Assembly (NCBI GenBank): GCA_018340375.1
Contig: JAFFJZ010000087.1
Coordinates: 186,001-250,000 of the forward strand
Reading direction: 5' to 3'
DNA from: Gonatopus flavifemur
Taxonomy: Eukaryota > Arthropoda > Insecta > Hymenoptera > Dryinidae
Length of the DNA: 64,000 bases
Both the position numbers and the translations under genes were made by a program. The notes under the pieces were generated by a model. It had not been told where the DNA came from, did no database searches, and worked only from the letters and a program-made list of their open reading frames with translations. Shown one piece after another: positions 11,595 through 20,638 of the stretch; position 1 is the stretch's first letter; the number at the start of each line of letters is the position of its first letter.

Positions 11595-12190
11595 TATTAT
11601 ATTGCAAAATTGAATATTTGAATTGTTAATAATTTTGACAATATAATATTGTTGGCAGTTTAGGAATAGTGACGGTCATATTTTTACGATATTTATTGTG
11701 GATTGATATATAAACGTTTTATTGTTAATTCAGCAATATTATTGTTAGTTTTTTTCTCCGTGTGGAAAATATAGTGATTTTTAAGAAAATCTAAGATTAA
11801 TTCGTAGTTTTTTAATAAAAATCAAAGGGTTCAGATTTTTCTTAAATTTTACTAATAAGAAATGAAGATTTATTGACTCATGACAATAGTTGAACAAATA
11901 TTTGAACTTTCCAAAAATCGAGCGTAGAATTTTAATATTCGCTTGCTATTCATCAATTTTTTCTGATATTTCAGTTTTGTTGAGGAAAAATCCACAAAAA
12001 TGGAAACTGTTCTAACTTTATTAAAAAAACTAAGAAATATGTTTAGGTTTTTCTAAAATTTACTTTATTTTCGAGCCGCGATTTTCTCCGCGTGTACTAC
12101 TGGTAAATTTTGACATGCACAGGAGAAAATATTGAATAGGATTCACTAACAATTGTGCTAAAATAGAGGTCTAATAAAATTTTCTGTTAA
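11595..12190. other. AT-rich interior of the 8.7-kb insertion, no gene
   Basis: About 600 bp with no coding region. It contains the CTCCGTGTGG end at 11755-11765 and a similar TTCTCCGCGTGTAC word near 12072, remnants of CACGGAGAAAA-ended MITEs. Confidence 0.5.
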
Positions 12191-12193
12191 TAC

Positions 12194-12412
12194 CCAAGTA
12201 GCACGAAAATGCTGTTAAAGTACTGTCGATATGTCATCTGGCTATATTCAGGTATATTCATTTGGTGCAGCCAAAAACATTACGTGGCACGTTTATAGAA
12301 CGTTCATTTTCGTTGACGTACTATGAAGATACTCGAAACGTATTCAGCTGTACCAAATGCACGTAATAAGAATATTCTATGAATCTTCTATGTACGTAGC
12401 TGTGCTGCTTGG
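12194..12412. mobile_element. MITE with CCAAGTAGCAC-type inverted ends
   Basis: CCAAGTAGCAC at the left is mirrored by GTGCTGCTTGG at the right (ending 12412), with one mismatch; flanks are TAC and TTT. The interior is about 220 bp with no reading frame. The same end, GTGCTACTTGGG, appears near 53312-53325 as a partial copy. Confidence 0.5.
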
Positions 12413-12460
12413 TTTCAATAAATATTGAAACTTTAGTCAAATCTACTACCGCGGGAATTA

Positions 12461-13742
12461 TTAGGTGTACAAATAAGTTTCCGCGGTTTTTTATAAAAAA
12501 TTAGGAATTTATTGTAAAGGAAAAGTACATTACGTTTTATTCAAAGTATTTTCCATCATTTGCCACTACTTTTCCCCATCTTTCTGGCAACATTCGGATA
12601 CCCCGTCGAAAAAACTCTTCATCTTTTGACGCTATCCACAAATCTACCCAATTTTTGGTGTCTTCATATGATGTGAAGCGCTGCTCAGACAGACCATGTG
12701 CCATCGACCGGAACAGGTGATAATCAGAAGGGGCTAAGTCTGGTGAATACGGCGGGTGGGGTAAAACTTCCCAGTTGAGTGTTTCCAAGTATGTTTTTAC
12801 CGGCGCCGCAACATGTGGACGAGCATTATCGTGTAAAAGAATAATTTTGTCGTGTGTGGAGTAGTAATGGGCGCGTTTTTCCTTAAGTGCCCGACTCAAT
12901 CTCATCAATTGTGTTCGGTAGAGAGCTCCAGTAATGGTTTCGCTTGGTTTCAGCAATTCATAATACACGACACCAAGCTGATCCCACCAAATACACAGCA
13001 TGAGTTTTTTCCATGAATATTCGGCTTAGCTGTCGATGTTGATGGTTCGCCGGGCTTAACCCATGACTTTCTCTTCTTTGGATTATCGTAGTGAATCCAT
13101 TTTTCGTCACCAGTGACTATACGATGCAAAAACTCTTTTTTATTCCTGGCAAGCAGCATTTCACTCATGCATAATCGGCGTTCAACGTCTCTCGGCTTTA
13201 GTTCATATGGAACCCAATTTCCTTGTTTTTGAATCATTCCTAACGATTTTAAACGATGTGAAATTGCTTGTTGAGTCACTTGTAGAGTAAGTGCAAGTTC
13301 TTTTTGCGTTTGGGACGAATCTTCCTCCAATAGTACTTCTAATTCCACGTCTTCGTACACTTTCGGCCTTCCACTGCGTTCTTTGTCTTTAACGTCAAAC
13401 TCACCGTTCTTAAACTTTTGAAACCATTCCTGACAACTTCTCTCACTTAAAGCAGCTTCACCATATGCTTCTAGAAGCAATCGATGCGCCTCAGCTGCAG
13501 ATTTTTTCACATTAAAGAAGTAAATCAAAAGTTCCCGCAAATGATGCTTATTCGGAATAAAACTTGACATTTTTGCACGAAAAAAATTACGTGATGCTGA
13601 TACGGAATCACTAGTACTTTAAGGTTATGGTGTTGCCAGATGACTAAACTTGGGATATTACGTTTTACATCTGACAATTTCTCCATAACCTTCTGGTGGG
13701 GCCATCTTTTGACAAACCGCGGAAACTTATTTGTACACCTAA
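12461..13742 (-). mobile_element. Mariner transposon, mauritiana-like
   Basis: The ends TTAGGTGTACAAATAAGTTT (12461 onward) and its reverse complement (ending 13742) form about 28-bp inverted repeats. TA lies at 12459-12460 and 13743-13744. The length of 1,282 bp is typical of mariners. One transposase gene on the minus strand is broken by a single frameshift. It lies in the right part of the 8.7-kb CAGGG insertion and so is younger than it. Confidence 0.93.
12537..13570 (-). pseudogene. Mariner transposase (mauritiana-like), one frameshift
   Basis: DD34D mariner transposase of about 345 codons split into two overlapping frames. The N-terminal frame (13570-12950) starts MSSFIPNKHH and has the paired helix-turn-helix DNA-binding region (about 1-110), the WVPYEL linker and the first catalytic Asp in IVTGDEKWIHYD (D155). 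The C-terminal frame (from 13001 to 12537) has the second Asp in HDNARPHVA and the third in YSPDLAPSDYHLF, with 34 residues between them. It ends near RGIRMLPERWGKVV. The break maps to a homopolymer (T-run 13005-13010 on the plus strand), consistent with loss of one base. Everything else is well conserved, so the lesion is recent or a sequencing error. The N-terminus and motif wording favour the mauritiana subfamily over irritans (inference from family knowledge). Confidence 0.9.
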
Positions 13743-14332
13743 TAATTGTGACCATCATAGATTCTAGTAAAACTCTTTCTATGTTCACAAAAAAATTTGA
13801 CAGTTTTGTACAGAAACATTTCCTTTGTTTGAACCCCATTAAGAGAAATGTCTGTGTAGAAAACTCAATTTTTTTACAATGTAAAGTTATTGGATTGAAT
13901 ATGTAAACGTTTATGGAATCCACGAATATAAGAACTAACAGTAAACTTTCGTGCAAATTTTGTTTTTATCAATTAGCATACCTTTATTACAGATTGAATT
14001 GTATTTTCAATTCTTCGAATATCAAACAAATATTTTTATCAAGCTGCAGGAATTATTATTTGTAATCAAAGGTTTATCTTTTCAACATATAATTACATAT
14101 TCTACTTGTGATATGATTCATAACAGTTCAGCAAATACAACGGTAGATATTTTACAGGATTGACAGCTCTTCACTGACATGACATCATCATCAGTGCACC
14201 ATTCAAACGTCAGTAATCATTGTGCGTAGGTGGTCTCCAAAAGAGTCAGGGAAAACAGTTGTCTTAGTCAGGGAAAGTCAGGGAAAAGTCAGGGAATTTC
14301 AACTTTATGGTTTTGTCGCAACCCTGATAGAT

Positions 14333-15040
14333 GCGTTGCTACATAGCTGCGATCCTACATAAGGAGTTTTTTACAAAATGTCGATCGGCTCGATGCTACA
14401 TATGCTCGATCCTACATATGAAGTTCCCTTGTACAGGTGCTTCGATGCTACATATGCTCGATTCTACATATGTTATTTCTTTGTACAGATGACTCGATGC
14501 TACATATGCTCGACCCTACATAAGATATTCTTTTGTGCGAATGCCTCGATGCTACATAAGTGCGTTGCTACAGAGCTGCGATCCTGCATGGGGATTTTTT
14601 TGACGTAATGTCGAACGGCTCGATGCTACATATGATATGCCTTTGTACAAGTGACTCGCTGCTACATAAGTGCGTTGCTACATAGCTGCGATCCTACATA
14701 AGGAGTTTTTCACAAAATGTCGATCGGCTCGATGCTACATATGCTCGATCCTACATATGGTGTTCCTTTGTACAGGTGCTTCGATGCTACATATGCTCGA
14801 TTCTACATATGGTATTTCTTCGTACAGATGACTCGATGCTACATAAGTGCGTTGCTACATAGCTGCGATCCTGCATAAGAATTTTGTTGACGTAATGTCG
14901 AACGGCTCGATCCTACATATGATATTCTTTTGTAAAAATGCCTCGATGCTACATGAGTGCGTTGCTACATAGCCGCAATCCTACATAAGAAATTTTTTCA
15001 TAAAATGTTGGTGAGCTCAACCCTATATAGAGCATTCTCT
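14333..15040 (+). repeat. CTACATA tandem array (right part), higher-order structure
   Basis: Sub-units of about 55-58 bp carry paired words CGATGCTACATATG and CTCGATCCTACATATG, separated by a spacer ending in TTTGTACAGRTG. Every 100-235 bp a different block, GTGCGTTGCTACATAGCTGCGATCC, recurs (for example near 14332, 14563, 14667, 14845 and 14960), giving a higher-order pattern. The array decays to the right after about 15000. Short open frames across it come from the periodicity. It continues the array at 5500-5599. Confidence 0.85.
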
Positions 15041-15590
15041 GAAAAATTCTGATCCTCCATGGGAAAAAATTGAAGAAAATTCAATCAGATCCAATGTGGG
15101 AATTTTGGTGTATTTAAGTTGACAAAAGGTCTTGGTGAATCGATGGCTTGCTATTTCTCTGGAAAGAATTGTTTTTCTCTGTGACACGTTACGGAATACA
15201 TTTCTTTATGTGATAATATTAAACTTGTGATATAAAAGGAGGAAAATACTGTGAAGACTTCATTAAAATTTCATAACCCATCCGAAGATCAGGGATTTTC
15301 ATGCATAGAAAATATTTTTTTGGAACCTGGATGAAATGAATACGTTTGCATAAAAAACCGATCACTCATAATACAAAAGTGCAATTGCTTGTTTTGATTG
15401 TTGTTGGATATGTTCGCAACAACTTTCCCACTGAGAGTTTCTTTAGTATCGCGAATTCTTTACTTTTTTTCATCATGAAAGTCCCCAAACGCGATCCACA
15501 TAAACATGCATATATCTCAGATTACTCTTGGAAACTTTTCTGAATAAATTGGTAATGAATTCTGGTGAACATCTTATCAAACGCGTATAG
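15041..15590. other. AT-rich stretch, no gene
   Basis: Nothing recognisable. A 65-codon open frame at 15346-15543 has no domain or homology I can name and is not called a gene. Confidence 0.5.
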
Positions 15591-15810
15591 AATTCTAAAA
15601 GCGTTCTTGAGGATTCCCTGAAGATATCTTGAACAGTTCTCAAAGATATCTTTAATGATTCTTCGAGAACTCTTAAAGACAAGTTTGAGAAGTTTTCAAT
15701 AAGGAATCTTTGAGAAATTTTTGAGATTTCTTGAAGAACTCTTCAAGATATTTTCAAGAAATTTCGAATGTTCGTTGAATATAGTATATCTTAAAGAATT
15801 CTTGAAAGTT
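15590..15810. repeat. Degenerate TCTTGAA/AGATAT simple repeat
   Basis: Irregular reiteration of words such as TTCTTGA, AGATATCTT, TCTCAAAGA and AAGAACTCTTC over about 220 bp. It gives open frames on both strands that should not be read as genes. Confidence 0.6.
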
Positions 15811-15859
15811 TTGAATATTGGTGAACACCCACAGATACCTTGCTCTGTCATTGACCAAG

Positions 15860-16090
15860 AATTTTTGCCGCAACTGGAATCGATCTGGGGTTTTCTCAAT
15901 CACAGATAGATGAACAACAAGCAGAAAAGAAGCACATATGCTATAGGTCTGTAAATTAGCTACCACGACTATCAAATTCATCAGAACGTGTCACAAGGAA
16001 ATGAAGAAAAGACAGAAGCGCAGCAAAAATCCCCCAGATCCTTCCATCTGGCGCACTCCACAGACCCACTGACAAATAATTACGCAGCCC
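15860..16090 (-). repeat. Inverted, diverged relative of the 17,142-17,460 minisatellite
   Basis: On the minus strand this segment shares, in the same order, words of the repeat at 17142-17460: CTTCTGTCTTTTCTTCATT, TGACACGTTCTGATGAATTTGATAGT, GACCTATAGCATATGTGCTTC and TTGTTCATCTATCTGTGATT. It is more diverged than the units there and ends by about 16090. Confidence 0.5.
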
Positions 16091-16196
16091 ATTCAGGATT
16101 AATTCGATGAAAATTGAACACATGCAACAATAATGTGATTATAGAAATTCTATTGTTGTAGAATGACTATAGTTCATCATAACATGTTCTCTCCAA

Positions 16197-16225
16197 AAGA
16201 TCTTATCTTATCTTATCTTTTCACT
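16197..16225 (+). repeat. TCTTA microsatellite
   Basis: A short run of TCTTA pentamers followed by CTTTTC. No other feature. Confidence 0.7.
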
Positions 16226-16747
16226 TATTATCTTTGTTTTCAAAGAATTGAATTCTTCAATATCATGAATATTAAATATCTTTTTTCTCACATATTTCCA
16301 CTTCCACTGATCCTTATCGTTAAATATATATGTTGAAATGAGAGGAGAAATTTGTTGGTAAATAAGATTGTTTCCATTCTGGGCACATATTTAGGCATAA
16401 CGATATGTGAGTGTGAAAATATGTGAAAAGAAAGATATTCAATGTTCATGATGATCAAGAATTTAATTCTTTGAAAATAAAGATAATTCGAAATCAGAAT
16501 ACAGATTTATAGGAATAGAAATATAATCCAGATTGAATGGAACAACTGGAAAAATAAAACTTTTGGAGAGAACATGGTAGAATGAATTGTATCTCCAGTC
16601 ACATGAGTTGGCATGAACTATAGGTAATCTACAACAATTATCACAAAATTGTTGTATGTGTTTAATTTTCATCAAATTGACCATGAATAGTCCACTTAAT
16701 TATTTGTCAGTCGGTCTTTGAAGTCCACGTGATGCAAGGATCTGTAG

Positions 16748-16895
16748 CAGTGATGCCAGTATTCCCTAGAAAAATCTTTAGATTTTTTGGCATTGGTCAT
16801 TTCTTTTCGAAATTGTAAATATGATTGGCCGGTTGTACAAGAAATAACCAATCATCAGATGCTGAAGTTTTGTGTAGGGAATACTGGCAACGCTG
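16748..16895. mobile_element. 148-bp hAT-type MITE with 8-bp duplication
   Basis: The left end CAGTGATGCCAGTATTCCCT is mirrored by AGGGAATACTGGCAACGCTG at the right (one central mismatch). ATCTGTAG flanks both sides exactly (16740-16747 and 16896-16903). An 8-bp duplication and a CAGTG start are hallmarks of hAT elements. It is too short to code. It landed inside a unit of the ~90-bp minisatellite family. Confidence 0.85.
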
Positions 16896-16905
16896 ATCTG
16901 TAGTA

Positions 16906-17141
16906 TACACGGAGAAAAGGAAACAGTTACGGTGAATTGTTGTCACATTCACCATGAATGTGACAGAATTTAGTGAATTTTGGATATTTACTCTGAATGT
17001 GTTCACATTGGCAGCTGATGTATTTATATTCATGGTGGATGTGAACACATTCAGAGTGAATGTCCAAAATTTACTAAATTCTGTCACATACATGATTAAT
17101 GCAACAACAATTCACCTTACCTGTTTTCTTTTCTCCATGTA
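16906..17141. mobile_element. Foldback MITE with TACACGGAGAAAA ends
   Basis: Nearly the whole 236 bp is an inverted repeat centred near 17027: ACACGGAGAAAAGGAAACAG at the left pairs with CTGTTTTCTTTTCTCCATGT at the right, and the pairing continues inward. TA at the borders fits a TA duplication. Open frames on both strands arise from the symmetry. Confidence 0.75.
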
Positions 17142-17460
17142 TGTGCTGCGCTTCTGTCTTTTCTCCATTTGCTTGCGACACCACTCAATGAAATTGATAG
17201 TGGTGGTACATAACATAAAGATCTATGGTATATCTGCTTCTTTGTTGCTGTTTCTTCATTCACCTGCGATTCTATTGGGAAAAGCTGATAGCGGCATACC
17301 TGAAGCAAGGATCTGTGGTACCTCTACTGCGCTTTTGCCTTTCCATCATTTTTGGACGACACCAACTAATAAAGTTGATAGTGGTGATAGCTAATGTACA
17401 GGTCTCTATGTTTTATCTGCTTCAATCCCGTCTGTTGTTCATCCATCTATAATTCGACTA
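17142..17460 (+). repeat. Minisatellite of about 90 bp, roughly four units
   Basis: Units begin near GATCT(G/A)T-GGTA (16896-16903 interrupted, 17220, 17309, 17400). Each then has a pyrimidine-rich stretch, CATTT/CATCTAT, ACACCA-C-AAT, and TTGATAGTGGTGATA-like words. Two insertions (the 16748 MITE and the 16906 foldback) interrupt the first unit. The inverted relative at 15860-16090 indicates an older, larger repeat. Confidence 0.6.
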
Positions 17461-17489
17461 TAATAATCCGATATCGGAATACCTCCCGG

Positions 17490-17865
17490 GTGGAACAGAG
17501 AGTAGTAGAAGAGTAGTAAAAAAGTAGTTCTAATTGTGCTAAGAATAGGAGTGAATTGGTAGTGAAAAAGTAGTAAAAAGACAGGGTATTTCCGCAGCGA
17601 AAAACCACGTGAGAGAGGAAATGAAAAGAGAGAAAGAAACTAGAGACTCTGATCTACCAATTGAGCACAAAATTAAGGTGACATGGGCCCATTGAGATGG
17701 ATATTGAACGATTTGAAAGAGGGAGAATTTTCGACAAAAATCAATGCGGTACGCGTACCGACGTCTAGCGGAGGAGGCGTGGCGACGGGCACCGAGCAGA
17801 GGAAGAGAGAGAACAGGGGGACCGTAGGCCACGCCTCCAACGTCTGCGGGCACAGGAGAATGTAA
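17490..17865. other. GC-richer island next to the satellite, possible small exon
   Basis: It contains purine-rich words GTAGTGAAAAAGTAG (17503-17585) that resemble the first 40 bp of the satellite unit, then a GC-richer block. A 60-codon frame begins ATGGGCCCATTG at 17683 and ends near 17865, with GTAAGT (17861-17866) at its end like a splice donor. GGAGGCGTGGC and GCCACGCCTCC (near 17774 and 17830) are inverted copies. No domain is recognised. It may be an exon or simply unrelated unique DNA. Confidence 0.25.
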
Positions 17866-20432
17866 GTAGTGAAAAAGGAGTGAAAAAGTAGAAAAAGAGT
17901 AGTAGGCCGCGTTTTACGGTGCTTTGTCAATTCCCACCGCCCTCAGGATATGCTGTGCGGCATTTTCTGCTTGTGGGATTATCAGGAGTATGCGCTGAGA
18001 TGCCGATATATTTCTTCCACAGGTTTGAGTGCCTTAAGTGGGTGATAATAACGAGAAGTTCCTAAAAAAACGTAAGAAAGGAAAAGAAGAATTTTTTTCA
18101 ATTTCTGATAGTTCAACCCTTTCCGAAAGCATTCTATGGAATATTTCATCACCAAATGACTATCAAATAATACCTCAACAATAACTCACTTGTATCTAGT
18201 GATAAAAATCGGACCTGAATTTGATGAATCCGGGAAAAAGTGAAAGAGGAGTGAAAAAGTGGGAAAAGAGTAGTAGGCCGCATTTTACAGTCCTTTATCA
18301 ATTCCCACCGCCCTCAGGATATTCTGTGCGGCATTTTATGCTTGTGGAAGTATCAGGAGTATGCGCTGAGATGCCGGCATATTTTCTCCGAAGATTTGAG
18401 TGCCTTAACTTGGTGATAATAACGAGGAGTTCCTAAAAAGACGTAGAAAAGTAGAAGAGGGATTTTTTTCGATTTCTGAGGGTCCAACCCTTTCCGATGG
18501 GATTCTATGGAATATTGCAACACCAAATCACTATCAAATAATACCTCAACAATAACTCACTTGTATCTAGTGATTAAAATCGGACCTGAATTTGATGAAT
18601 CCGGGAAAAAGTGAAAAAGGAGTGAAAAAGTGGGAAAAGAGTAGTAGGCCGCATTTTACAGTTCTTTATCAATTCCCACCGCCCTCAGGATATTCTGTGC
18701 GGCATTTTAAGCTTGTGGAAGTATCAGGAGCATGCGCTGAGATGCCGAGATATGTTCTCCGGAGGTTTGAGTGTCTTAACTTGATGATAATAACGAGAAG
18801 TTCCTAAAAAGACGTAGAAAAGTAGAAGAGGGATTTTTTTCGTTTTCTGAGGGTCCAACCCTTTCCGATGGGATTCTATGGAATATTGGACACCAAATCA
18901 CTATCAAATAATACCTCAACAATAACTCACTTGTATCTAGGGATTAAAATCGGACCTGAATTTGATGAATCCGGGAAAAAGTGAAAAAGGAGTGAAAAAG
19001 TAGGAAAAGAGTAGTAGGCCGCATTTTACAGTCCTTTATCAATTCCCACCGCCTTCAGGATATTCTGTGCGGCATTTTATGCTTGTGAAAGTATCAGGAG
19101 TATGCGCTGAGATGCCGATATATGTTCTCCGAAGGTTTGAGTGCCTTAACTTGGTGATAATAACGAGAAGTTCCTAAAAAGACGTAGAAAAGTAGAAGAG
19201 GGATTTTTTTCGATTTCTGAGGGTCCAACCCTTTCCGATGGGATTCTATGGAATATTGCAACACCAAATCACTATCAAATAATACCTCAACAATAACTCA
19301 CTTGTATCTAGGGATTAAAATCGGACCTGAATTTGATGAATCCGGGAAGAAGTGAAAAAGGAGTGAAAAAGTAGGAAAAGAGTAATAGGCCGCATTTTAC
19401 AGTTCTTTATCAATTCCCACCGCCCTCAGGATATTCTGTGCGGCATTTTATGCTTGTGGAAGTATCAGGAGTATGCGCTGAGATGCCGATATATGTCCTC
19501 CGAAGGTTTGAGTGCCTCAACTTGGTGATAATAACGAGAAGTTCCTAAAAAGACGTAGAAAAGTAGAAGAGGGATTTTTTTCGATTTCTGAGGGTCCAAC
19601 CCTTTCCGATAGGATTCTATGGAATATTGGACACCAAATGACTATCAAATAATACCTCAACAATAACTCACTTGTATCTAGGGATTAAAATCGGACCTGA
19701 ATTTGATGAATCCGGGAAAAAGTGAAAAAGGAGTGAAAAAGTAGGAAAAGAGTAGTAGGCCGCATTTTACAGTCCTTTATCAATTCCCACCGCCTTCAGG
19801 ATATTCTGTGCGGCATTTTATGCTTGTGAAAGTATCAGGAGTATGCGCTGAGATGCCGATATATGTTCTCCGAAGGTTTGAGTGCCTTAACTTGGTGATA
19901 ATAACGAGAAGTTCCTAAAAAGACGTAGAAAAGTAGAAGAGGGATTTTTTTCGATTTCTGAGGGTCCAACGCTTTCCGATGGGATTCTATGGAATATTGC
20001 AACACCAAATCACTATCAAATAATACCTCAACAATAACTCACTTGTATCTAGGGATTAAAATCGGACCTGAATTTGATGAATCCGGGAAGAAGTGAAAAA
20101 GGAGTGAAAAAGTAGGAAAAGAGTAATAGGCCGCATTTTACAGTTCTTTATCAATTCCCACCGCCCTCAGGATATTCTGTGCGGCATTTTATGCTTGTGG
20201 AAGTATCAGGAGTATGCGCTGAGATGCCGATATATGTCCTCCGAAGGTTTGAGTGCCTCAACTTGGTGATAATAACGAGAAGTTCCTAAAAAGACGTAGA
20301 AAAGTAGAAGAGGGATTTTTTTCGATTTCTGAGGGTCCAACCCTTTCCGATAGGATTCTATGGAATATTGCAACACCAAATCACTATCAAATAATACCTC
20401 AACAATAACTCACTTGTATCTAGGGATTAAAA

Positions 20433-20638
20433 TCTCAGGAGGTTGCGCTGAGATGCGATATATATTCTCTCGAGGTTTGAGTGCCTTAACTTGGTGATAA
20501 TAACGAGGAGTTCCAAAAAAAAGAGAAAGTAGAAGAGGATTTTTTTTTTTTTTCTGAGGTCCAACCTTTTCCGATGGGATTCTATATATGAATAATGAAC
20601 CAAACCAACAATAACTCACTTGTATCTAGGGATTAAAA
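20433..20638 (+). repeat. Truncated, error-rich satellite unit
   Basis: The unit passes from AGGGATTAAAATC straight into TCAGGAGGTTGCGCTGAG, losing about 165-175 bp that include the GTAGGCCGC core. The rest has several single-base losses, a T-run enlarged to about 15 and missing bases near the end, unlike any neighbour. It may be a real deletion or an assembly join in the array. Confidence 0.7.

Larger units (their letters stand above)
6179..11762. mobile_element. Possible CACGGA-ended element hosting two later insertions
   Basis: CACGGAAAAAAA at 6179 is mirrored by TTTTTTTCTCCGTG ending at 11762. The DNA just inside both ends is rich in ACAATA/TATTGT words (6200-6370 and 11600-11750). Between them lie the DD41D element and the CACTGAG element, both younger. 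The match between ends is short, so this boundary is tentative. Confidence 0.35.
5600..14326. mobile_element. 8.7-kb CAGGGTTGCGAC-ended composite insertion
   Basis: The left end CAGGGTTGCGAC (5600-5611) and right end GTCGCAACCCTG (14315-14326) are exact reverse complements. ATAGAT lies directly outside both (5594-5599 and 14327-14332), a 6-bp duplication. TCAGGGAAA words follow the left end and precede the right end in the same strand sense. The element interrupts a CTACATA array, and removing it restores the array pattern. Later insertions inside are the DD41D element, the 9103-11594 element and the mauritiana mariner. Without these the original would be about 3 kb. No transposase for this element itself is seen. 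The 6-bp duplication and CAGGG ends resemble variant hAT groups, but that is inference. Confidence 0.75.

Noticed and set aside
17640..17680. tRNA A-box-like word on the minus strand (GCTCAATTGGTAGATCAGAG)
   Set aside because: It resembles a tRNA D-arm, but no B box or acceptor stem follows, so no tRNA or SINE is called.
18221..18807. Open frames starting MMNPGKSE.. in satellite units (also at 26951, 31768 and 32508)
   Set aside because: They recur only because the unit recurs. Most units end the frame within about 20 codons with TAG, and small indels do not keep the frame, so there is no coding constraint.
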